Of a stretch of 64,000 nucleotides of DNA, positions 26,301-38,300 are shown piece after piece. Source of the DNA: Ariolimax columbianus. Its lineage: Eukaryota > Mollusca > Gastropoda > Stylommatophora > Arionidae. The stretch is taken from NCBI GenBank assembly GCA_036924085.1, contig JAVGWX010000003.1:115540764-115604763 (forward strand), given 5' to 3'. Below the pieces are notes generated by a model that made no database searches, was not told the DNA's origin, and saw only the letters and a program-made list of their open reading frames with translations. The translations under genes were made by a program, and so were the position numbers. Within the stretch, counting starts at the first letter, position 1, and every line of letters starts with the position of its first letter.

Positions 26301-29300
26301 TTTGCAACCATACTTCCCACGGAACCCAAACACTTTGGTTTCCCGGAAGCTGCCCGCAGAGTCATCGAAGCAATTCCTGCGGATCGCTAGTCGGCATCGT
26401 TTATGGTCAGAACTACGACGGTATCTGATCGTCTTCGCGCCTCTGACTTTCGTTCTTGATTAATGAAAACATTCTTGACAAATGCTTTCGCAGTAGCTCG
26501 TCTTGCAGCAATCCAAGAATTTCACCTCTAACGCCGCAATACGAATGCCCCAATTTGTCCCTGTTAATCATTACCTCCAGTTCCGAAAACCAACAAAATA
26601 GAACCGAGGTCCTATTCCATTATTCCATGCACCATTATTCAGGCAGCCGAGGCCTGCTTTGAACACTCTAATTTTTTCAAAGTAAACGCGCCGGCCACCC
26701 AGGACGCTCAGCGAAGAGCACCCGTGGGAGAGAGCCTGCAGACGGTAGGGCAGGAGACAACGGGCAGTGAATCGGCGCGAGCCGGACCGCCCGCCTGCGC
26801 CTGAGATCCAACTACGAGCTTTTTAACTGCAACAACTTTAATTTAAGCTCTTGGAGCTGGAATTACCGCGGCTGCTGGCACCAGACTTGCCCTCCAATAG
26901 ATCCTCGTTAAAGGGTTTAAAGTGTACTCATTCCAATTACGGGGCCTCGAAAGAGTCCCGTATTGTTATTTTTCGTCACTACCTCCCCGTGCCGGGAGTG
27001 GGTAAGTTGCACGCCTGCTGCCTTCCTTGGATGTGGTAGCCGTTTCTCAAGCTCCCTCTCCGGAATCGAACCCTGATTCCCCATTACCCGTTACAAACAT
27101 GGTAGGCATGTCACGTACTATCGACATTTGATAGGGCAGACATTTGAAAGATGCGTCGCCGGCACATGAGGCCATGCGATCAGCACAAAGTTATCCAGAG
27201 TCACCAGTGGGGACGCCGCAACCCCGCGAGGGGAAACGACGATTGGTTTTGAGCTAATAAAAGCGCTCTTTCCGCGAGGGTCGGAGCTTGGTAAGCATGT
27301 ATTAGCTCTAGAATTGCCACAGTTATCCAAGTAGGATGTAAAAAGCCTCACTGGGACGGACGGACGATTGTTCCCCCCATGCCTCAGTCCATCGACCTAG
27401 GACCGCCTGACAGGGGCCTCTACACACACCAGACGACCGACCGACCGGGCTCGCTCGGGAAGGGATGGCAGCGCTCTGTGCAGAACAGATCCCAACGGCC
27501 CCGGCGATGAATTTCACTGGGACTGGAGACAAATTTCACCCGCCGGTCTGCCCTTCTCCCGAGGGTTAGTCGGGCTGGGACAGGGCCTTCAGGATGTATT
27601 CCTGCTTTCCATTTGCCGGTCACAAGCTCTTTGCGAGAGTCTGACCACCAGCGAGACGAACTGTCGAGCTCTGCTATAAGCCTTAGAAAAATCACCACCG
27701 ACTGACAACGTTTCTTGATACGGACCAGAGCAGCTCACCTCAGCGGAGGCGACGACACAAAAAACCGCATCCCGATACCTCTACGGGGAAAGGCGAGCGA
27801 GAGTTTTCGGCAAGCCTGCGCTATCGCTCCGTCTGGCGGGACTGAGATCGCTTTACGAACACTGGTTGAGATTGAATCGCGGCGGCGAGACAACTTCCCC
27901 AGCATTGTTAAAATGAAACAGATATTGTGAGACGTTTTTATGAAAACAAATGTAAGAGAGAGGAATAAAGGTCAAGTCATTGAAATTAATTTATAGAAAT
28001 TATAATAAAAGTTGCTATAGTTAGGATACCAAGCAATCAAAATATTTTCTTGTGTTATTTGATCATTATCTTGACAAATTATGTTGTTATTAATTATCGG
28101 TTATTATCTTTTATGACTTTCAACTTTAAAAAAAATTATTAGCAGGACTAAAATTATTTCAATAATTTTTAAACTTGTTAGTATCAATGCCTTGACCTTG
28201 ACTTTGTCATAATTTTTGTCATTATCATGGTTTCTGTTTATCCTTTACTTAAATTTGGTCTTATGTTAAAGAAATGCATTAAAGAACTTTGTTGTATGTT
28301 TTACTATTCTATCAATTAAATTTTAGGTACTCTTCATCAAGGATTGACACAACTTCCCCTGCAGCTACATTATTTTTCAGCATGACACGTTTAACTATTG
28401 TTGCTGACTTTGACAACATGTAACATTTTTATTTGACGTTCTATTGATATAAATAGAGAGAGAAACCAATAATTTAAATTGAACTTCAATTCCTTTTGTC
28501 CACTTCAGCTCCAAGCTGTCCATTCAGCTATAGTCTCTCCTGACCTTAGTTGCTTGTCAGCTGTTATCAAGATTTCCCAGGCTGAGGGTACAGAGTTCCT
28601 GATCAAAACTGTAAGTATGTATAGTTAATCAGCCAGTCATTGCGGTAGCTTGCTCAGGTACATACGTCAATGACTAAATGCCATCATAAACACTTCCCTG
28701 CCACTTTCTATGAGTCACTTCAAATATATTATCCAGCCCACATACCAATAAACAATTACCCCAGTGTCTCTTTCCCTATGTCTTTCTTGATCATTCCTTG
28801 CTTACCTCATCCGCAAGTGCCAACTTGGGTTAGCAGCCATATATTTTATATATTAAAAACTGATGAAGTGTACACAGATTTTGGTATCAATTTGTATTTT
28901 TGATATCATAATTTTATGTATTTTACCACAGTTGTACCATTCAGTTAGTAATTAACTAACTGGGACTCTGATAGTTGTATGATGTATTCGCAGTATGGCT
29001 TAGTTTTCAATTGTCTCTACCCTGTTCCAGGAATGCATTCACCTAATGTTATGAGGCTTCCACATGACAAACATCAAGACTCAGTGATAATTTTACAGCA
29101 TAAACATTACTGAAATAAAATAGACATTATTAATTAACAGTTGTAGTATTATTATGTATTATTATTACTCCCATTTACAGGAAGCCTGTGTCCGAGCATT
29201 TGCAATTGCAGTTCCAATAGCTGTAGTTTTACATATTAAGGCTGCTATACCCTTGCCCATCCCTCTATAATTTAATTTTATGACATGCTTGGAAGGTTAT

Positions 29301-32300
29301 GGTGGACCTGTTCTTTTCAATCACTCAGATGGTGGGCTTACAAGACACATTTTAATAAATTTTTATATTTATTTCCACGTCTAAGGTTCTTAAAAATGTG
29401 AGATTCTTAATATAAATGACTTGTGAGAACTTGTGGACATTAGTTTAAATATATTTTGAAAGCAAGAGGAGTCGATAGGGTGACACCATCTCTCCAATGC
29501 TATTTACAGCGGCTCTTGAAGAGATTTTCCAACAATTTAACAAAATTGACAGAGGCACAAATATAGATGGTGAGGGGCTTACTCATTTACAATTTGCAGA
29601 TGACATTGTGCTCATAACTCATACTATTGATGAAGCCCAACAATCCCTGAATGACCTAAATGAGACCTGCAGAGCTGCTGGTCTGCAGATAAATAAAAGT
29701 CAAAGACAATGCCACAGAAACACCTACTACCCGAAGCAGGACATCAAGCTGAGAGAGGAAACCATCAAGGATGTCAAATCCCATATCTACCTAGGCCAAG
29801 AGATTTTATAGACAATGAAAAACAGCTCGGTATTCCTTCAACTCTATTAAGCCATTACTTCGAGAGATGAAAGACACCATGACAAAAGCACACATTTTTT
29901 ATTCCATCCTCATTCCAGCAATGATTTACAGATGCAAAGTGTGGAACAAGATGCTGATAAGCTTTGAATCACTCAGAGGGATCAAGATGCTGAGCAGCGC
30001 ATGAGCTGCAGTGGTCAGCGGCTCATAGCTGACTGCTAGCGTCAGTGCCAGCGAACCATAGCTGCCAAGACCCTTCTACACCTCCACGCGGTGATCCTGG
30101 ATAACAGACTGCAGCAGGGCAGACTGGCTAAGGAGAAGCGATCGAAGAGGGAATGCTAACCCGGCACTCAAAAAAAGGTTGCTGAAGTCGGATGTGTTGG
30201 ACCGAAAGGTGCAAATATCGCAGCCAAGCTGTAAACTACAACACAACGCATTCCGTTCTCTGGACTACATTCTGCCACTTACCCTTTCAGGGTTTGGTAG
30301 TGAGAGATTGAGAAAGAACGAAGAAGAAGAAGAATCACTCAGAGAGCAATCGAGTGACTCGCACAACAAATTTCAATAAGGTCCGAAATGAAGAAATTCA
30401 ACATCACATTTTATTTAAGGATGTTGTGGAAGCAGCAATGGGCACAACATAGACCAATGTTTTGGTGACCCTATGCCTGTACACGTACAGGAGGTCGCCC
30501 ACCTATGCAATCGCGAAATGGGCTGACCAAAGACCTAGGTCTGCATTGGTACAGCACTGCAAAAGATCGGGACACATACAGAATATTGTTGGTGTCCTCG
30601 CATAAGGCATATTTGCTGTGCTGACACTGAGAATAATCTGATGTCATGCAATGGGATATATTTTTAATGTTTGACTGAGGTGTCTTAAAACTTGAGCCAC
30701 CATGCCCTGAACCTGACTGGTGTTATTGATACAATTGACATATTTGTACCCATGTCTGAAGTCTGTTAAAGTTTGGACAATCCATGCCCTGAACCTGACT
30801 GGTGTTATTTATACAATTGACATATTTGTTTGTACCTGTGTCTGAGATCTGTTAAAGTTTGGACAATCCATGTCCTGAACCTGACTGGTGTTATTTATAC
30901 AATTGACATATTTGTACCCATGTCTGAGATCTGTTAAAGTTTGGACAATCCATGTCCTGAACCTGACTGGTGTTATTTATACAATTGACATATTTGTACC
31001 CGTGTCTGAGGTCTGTTAAAGTTTGGACAATCCATGCCCTGAACTTGTCTGGCCACTTTTATATAATTTATATACTTGTACCCGTATATGAAGTCTCTAT
31101 AAGCACCAGCCCCTTATTAAAGTCATAGATCAGGGGTTGTTAGTATTTTTACGATCAACCTCCAATGGATTGCAAAGTATGTTCACATACTCTCTCAGCA
31201 GACTACCAAAATCACCACTCCTATTAGATAGTATGACTTTAAAGGTGTCAGTAGCTTAGTATTACTATACTACATAGGTATACCTGGGGACAGAACATTA
31301 TAATATAATATTAAATGGTAATAATGATAAAAAAAATCATAATGATTTTATCATACTTATTTATATTTAGTACTATGCACGAAAATCAGATTAATGCGTA
31401 CACTGGTCCTGTCAATATTTCTCTATGCTTGTGAGACATGGACAGTTACAGCTGACCTTCAGCGAAGGATACTGGCCTTGGAGATGAGATGTTTCCGAAG
31501 ACTTTTAAACATCACGTACAAAGATCGAGTTACAAATGAGGAAATACGAGATAGAATTACAACAGCAATAGGGCCTTTTGAAGACCTCTTGGCAACTGTC
31601 AAAAGAAGGAAACTCGCGTGGTAACATATCGAGATCAAATAGTCTTGCAAATACGATCCTCCACGAAAGGTGCAAGGCAGACTGCGAAAAGGCCGTCCCA
31701 AAATGGGGAGGGAAGACAACATAAAAAAATGGAACAATCTCTGACCAGAAGAGGCACAGGCAGCGGCCACTGACAGAGAAGGGTGGCATGGTGTTGTGGG
31801 GATGTCTTCATGTGTGCGCCAATGACCAAACCGGTTACGGGATGACCTGATCTGATTTATAGGAAAATGGCAAAACACAAATTTCTTTGCTTTGTCTTTC
31901 CTTTTCAACCTTTGTTGAAAGTTCTTGTCCTAGAAGTCCTTTTTTTGTATTTACTTCAAATCAAGTGTGTAAATGAACAAGTGATTGGCCTGCTGTGTAT
32001 TTGCATGATGGAGGGGGCTGCTTCCTTTTGGTCTTCATGTTGGTCACTGTTGATAGGAATTTCACTACTTTTATATTTTGTTCTGGACAACAGCTAACAG
32101 CTTGATCTTTTTAATTTTTAACTGCCAAGGGTTATTTTACCTGCACAGTGTGTACATGGGACCTCTGAGTTTATCTTTCATCACTGATAGGACTAAATGC
32201 TGATCTCACCTCCGTTGATACCAGCGGTTACTTGAAACTTGCAGGATTCACACAATTTTTCATGCTTTCATTTGTTTGTTTCTTGAAAGGTGGGCACATT

Positions 32301-35300
32301 ACCAAGCACATATGCAAGCTAACTACAGAGATTGAGTCCTATACCCTCATTATTTGGGTCATATACCCCAAATATACGGTTTCCCATATTATATTGTTCC
32401 CATACCTCAAATTGTATGATATCCCCAAGGAGATTGGATACCCCTGTTTAAGAATGCCTAAATTCAACACAGTACATAGTTGATGTTCAGCTTGTTTGTG
32501 AATATTTTCTAGTATGATACCTCTCTCCTGCTGGCTCGTTATGAAGAGATAAGGCTGCTTGCTTCAAAATATGTCATGATTGCATCAGCGCAAATGGTAA
32601 GTAATTTTATCAAGTTATCATTTTCATAAATAAGAGTTAGACAAATAAGATCACTACTTTAAATCTTTACCTCGTTATGAAAAAAAAAAGGATTGTTCGT
32701 CCATTATTTTCTAATCTTCTTATTTCTTCTTAGTCATTTGCTCTAATCTATTTTCCTCATAAAAGTGAGGATGTTTCTTTAGCTTCTATAATCGCAGTAC
32801 ATATCCCTCAAATTGGCATTGACGAAAGTTGTGTAGGAGATTGAGAGCAAGTGCAGAAAAAAAAGAGAAATTAATATACAATAACTATCTCTAATAATTC
32901 TGCTATAACAGATTTGTTTGCATTGAAACTATGAAATTGGCTATTTTATATTTTAATAAATAAAACAAGCATGTGCAATGATTAGCAACTTTAACAAATA
33001 TAGGTGGGACGATGAGGCTAACGTCTGGTCAGGCAAAACACACTTATCAGAGAATTTTAGCCAGGGTCAGGAGAAATATACTGGCCAAGACCATCATTTG
33101 ACCTCCTCGTTGGTCATCCTGGAAACAGGCTGTTGTCGAGGACAACAGTCTGGCTAACAAGGTAAGGTTCAACGTGATCTCCATAGTAGTGAGTGACATG
33201 CAGATGAGGCCAGGCCTGGAGGATCCTGGTCCACCTTCATCAGCATGCTTGGGATGTGAGGAAAGCTACTACAACTCGTCAGTTAACGCCCTTTTCAGAG
33301 CGCACATAAGAGTAACCTACTCATTGTGGGCATTCAAAACAACAACAAATGTAGCTAATGTTTAAAAAGTGGCTTTAAGTATATTTAGCAGCGTTTTAAT
33401 TTGCACACAGTTATTAAATTTGACCATTTTTTGCATAAATTGAATGCATTTGAAAATAAATGTCTTAGAAAACTATTGAACATTTGGTAGAAAGAATTTA
33501 AGGCAAAAAAAAAACAAATAAGATTAGTGACCAAACAGCAATATGTTTCTAATATCATAAGGAAAAATATTGGGCAAACATAGTACATGTACTTGATTTG
33601 AATAGCAGCAGACATTAACCAACTGACACCAGAAAAAGGGACAGACTAAGAGAAACCCTAGAGGAACAATCCTAAGATGGGCTGCATGATGGGTATCAAC
33701 AATATACAGCAACTACAATAAGTGGCATCAGACCAATCCACCTGGAAACTTTTGAGTTCTACCTTATGCGCCGTGTTTGGCACTGATAGAACATAGATAT
33801 ATTGTTGTTGTTGTTGTAGAATACCATTACAAGTAACTTCACTTTTTGTTGTCCCAGAAAATGGCGTTAGGTGACAGGTTGAAGTAGCTTTCCTCACATT
33901 CTGAGCATGCCGATAAAGGTGGGTCGTGTTCTTCCAGGCGATGTTTTATACTTGGCTTTATATGCATGTCGCTCACTACTATGGAGATCATGTCAATTCT
34001 CCTAGCTCATTAGTCAGACTGTTATGAAACTACCTGTTTCCAGGGAGATCTTCATGGAAGTGAAGTAGAGGGTCTTTTTCAGAATATTTTGCCTGACCTT
34101 CCCAAACATTGTCCGATGAGTATGCTTTGCCTGACCAGACATTAGTCTCCTCTCCCCAGATAGATAGCATATACAGGATGCAGTTTCCAGATTGTGTATA
34201 TAGTTTCTACAGAATTTGGTTGCAGCTCCATGTCCATTCTTACATAGTCACCTGGCAGGTTACAGTTTTACTTTTCTATGCTTCAATTTACCCCAGCAAT
34301 ACTTATGAAAAAATAGAGAGATTACCTTTATCTTTTTTACTGCGTACATGACAGAAGATTTTACATTTACTTCCATGTCAGGAGCTGCAAGTCATTATCC
34401 AGCAGATGTGTGAGGCCTGGGAAGAAATCCTCAGGGAAATGGATTCAAAGCTCCTGAAGTTTGCAGAGTCAAAGAAGGTTTGTTAAGCTGTGGGACCTTG
34501 TCTGTCCGTCTGGCCAGCTGTTATCTATTTTAAGAATATGATGGCAAGATACTTACTCACTCAGGCATTATCTCTCAGATACTTTCACACACTCATACAG
34601 TCTCTGTCTTATATGCACTCATGTACTCATTATTCAACCTAGCATTCCCTTCCTACACATACTCACCTACTCCTCATTCAACCAAACACATTCGTTCCTA
34701 TACATTCATATCTACTCATAACTCAACCAAGCACACTCTTTGTCGTACACTCTCACCTATGCATTTTTCAATCAGACATTTTACCCAGCGAGCGATGGAA
34801 AGACACGTCCTCGGGATCTAAATCGGAGATCGAATCCACAATGCTAAAATCAGAGACTGCACTCTATTTCGAGATGTCATGGAGGCTGTGTTGTCTTGAA
34901 AATACCACTGGACTGGCCATGTGGCGCGCATGGCAGATAACAGATTGACAGTATTGTATATTGAGCAGCTACACCGCAACAATGAAGCAAGAGTCTGCCT
35001 GGGTCACGATCTATCAGACAGGTTCTCTACATCATCCAGTGTACTGCAAGGATATGTCCTTATGTAGTCATACAAGTCTCCCACCTTCATGCACCGGTAA
35101 AACCACTGGATCCAGATTAGGCCACCTTGTCTGCAATCCCACAACAACAAGAATTATTGTTGATGTCAACTCCATTGAGGATTTCATTTACCTGGGCAGC
35201 AAACAAAACTTCAGTGCACGTAGTCTTCTGGACATCATTTAAAGAGTTTGCCTGGCTGCTGCTGCTATGAGCGCCAGTATTGCCATCAGAAACTTTCACT

Positions 35301-38300
35301 GGAAACAAAGATGCAAAAATACATACCATGTGAAGTCCCCATTGTGCTTTATGGTTCTGTAAGTTGGACTATTCTGCAGAGTGATGAGAAGTGCATTGAA
35401 GCCTTCCACATGTGTAGTCAGATTTACATTCTTGTGATCCACTGGTATGAATGGGTCACAAACAACAACGTCACCCAACGAACTGGCCTTGAAAGTACCT
35501 TCATCATGCTAAATCATCACAGTTTGGCTCTATTTGGACCGCCTTGCCGAGGACGTCCTCACCCATCAGCTCTTTTAGCAGGACATGGACATGAAGGATG
35601 GGCAGTCACCCTCTCCATCATGATCCTGCCTCTGCGTCCGTCTGTGTACAATCTGGTTAGATAAAATAGAAAGACATCATTTTCACTGCATGCAACTCAA
35701 ATCACTCAACATGATTATGGACAGACCCTTGTCACCTAAGTGACAACCTATCTACCTGTATTTGCATATTTTTCTCATCAAGCCGACTGATATTATTGGA
35801 TCACGTCACTCCACAACTTTATATTCTTAACCATACCAGACCGCTGTACCCATTTTCCGGTAATTTCCTTAACTGCCGCTAAACCGCTGTACCTAATTTT
35901 CGGTACTTTGGATAGTACGTCATAAAATGCGTCAGAATCTAAAAATAACCAATCAATCGTGGTCAATCCTTGTGATTAGTCATTGCAAATGGCTGCCTCC
36001 ATGTTTGAATTGATTTTGTGGGGTTTAACGTGAACAAATTCGGAAAATTAACAATGAAACGAACGGCTGATGAATCAAGCACTTCAACAGGAAAGCAAAG
36101 TAAGTCTAGGCTTATGACAGTCCAACAGGTGATCAATAATTTGGTTGATTCAGACTCTGTTCAAGTGAAACAAACAGTGAGAGCTCGAGTGATGAGATGA
36201 AGGCTTTTCTTGGACAGGATCTATATGGAATACTCATGTATAAAGCCCAGTTATCAGGATTATTGGACAAATGAGGGCTCTTTGTTGTGTTTACTCTCGG
36301 ATTTCGAAATGTTTTATGACTCGAGACAGATTATTTGCCTTTTTTGGGTGGATTGGCACACAAAGGTGGAATATTGACGCTAGATGAAAGGTAAACCTAT
36401 TTTCTACAATGTCTCTAAGTTACATCTTATTCTAACCACTTGTTTGCATGTAACTAACATTTTTCTATATCATGTTGGTTTTTTCTCTTTAATGCTCTGG
36501 AACCCAGGAATGGGGGACAGTTGGGTTCAGGGCCTTAGGTCTGGTAGGGTTAATACTGTCATAAATCCTATTTTGGTCATTTTTCTGTAAAAAGTAAAGT
36601 AAAGTAACTCGTAGCATTACTGCTGTAGGAGTGAGATTTTAGCGATCTCACATTTCAAAGACTCGGCTAAATGAGGGCGGTAGCCATCTGCTTTTCCTCG
36701 CTGCCTTTACTTCCTAGACTGAACCGGTACCAATTTAAGGCTGGGTCGGCCCTGGAGCCGTTGCGGTTTGAAAAAACTTTTCCGCCTCAACTGGGGAATG
36801 AACCCAAGACCACTCACATGCAAAGCCAGCTCACTAACCACTGCACTACTGGCTCCATTTTCTGTACTATGAAAACAAACCTTTGGTGTCATCTATCACA
36901 ATGTCATTCTGTGTCTCCCCCCTCCCCCATAACTTTATGTCACATTTTTATAGTAAATGGCACAAAGAAAAACATGTTAGTTATTTTTGTTCTCATCTGT
37001 AAATATTGTTTTTCCCAGAAGCATACTGGAGAATCTGTCAGCAATGATTTTCTTGAGCTGCTTCTGTTCGGAACTACAAGGTAAATTACCAGTCATATTA
37101 CTTCTTTTACTTTATTCTTTTAATTCTTACAAATGTGTGGATCAAGAGTGATCTATGATCAGAGATGATTGCAAAATCATGTGGCAGCATGAGCAACAGG
37201 GTACAAATAATGATATTGCTATCTTGCTTACAGCTAACAATTGTCACATCTCTATTTCTATCTATTTACCAATTTGAAAAACTAATTACAAAATGAACAA
37301 CTATAAAGTTAGGTTATATAAAAAGTGTTTGTAAGCCTACTGATAAATAATTCATTATCTTCGTCATAATGATAATGACCATTAAGATTAGTGATTTATA
37401 TGTTTACACTCAACAATTTTGTGAAATGCAGCACTGAAAATAACCAATTTTGTTTGTGAAATCATAAAAGTAAACCTAAATAATATATTTTAAAATCCTG
37501 TTAGCATTGAAAAAAAAAAGATTTTTGAAGTACAAAATTTGTTAATAAAGGTGTATATTCCAAGGAAATGACACAAATGCTGGTGATGTGCTTGATACAT
37601 GGATACACCCCTGTCTATACTCCATAGTTGAGGATGAGAAAGAATAGTCCATTTGAAATACTCTTTTCAGGTGTTCAGTTGGCCCATATGCCAAAAGCAT
37701 TCGTTTTAGATCACCTGAAATGGCTTTGTCTGCTGTATGGTATTTGTGTTTAGATGGATACTTGTCATCATCATTATTATTGTTTTGTTGTTTATCCTTT
37801 ATTTATCCATTGTTTCACTTACTATAGGTTGTCAAATACAACTACCAGTTAATCTTTTGTCTCTGTAACATTTGTCTTCTTAAATTGGAGAAAATAATAA
37901 TAAACTGTTAGACAGCAATAGTTGAATAATGTGGTAATGTTTTTCTGGTTATTATACAAAATAGATCAGTCAGACATAAAGTATGTAAAGTGGAAATTCA
38001 GCAGAATTAACCGCTGGTTGGAAATGGAGTTTTTGAAGACTCTAAGCCGCAGCCTGTGAGAGGTGCGGTGGCCAGTGCCCTTTCTTGCTGTTTTTACTTT
38101 CCGTAACATTTCACAATCACTCTAATGTCATCTATCCACCTGCCTCCAGGCCGCCCTCTTGCCATGTAGTCAGATCTACCATGTACTCTGCACAAGATGT
38201 AGTGTCGACCATATTTCAAATGTCTTTGTTTCGCATTCTGTCTTTCCTGGTAACACCCATGATCTTCTTTATACACTTCATTTCAGATGTGGAAATTCTG

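Noticed and set aside
27118..27698. GC-rich open frames at 27118-27698
   Set aside because: They fall in 18S rRNA sequence or its GC-rich flank and have no protein similarity that I recognise.
36670..36862. A true tRNA gene on the minus strand
   Set aside because: Box A- and B-like sequences are present, but there is no clean cloverleaf with a paired acceptor stem. It fits a tRNA-derived SINE better.
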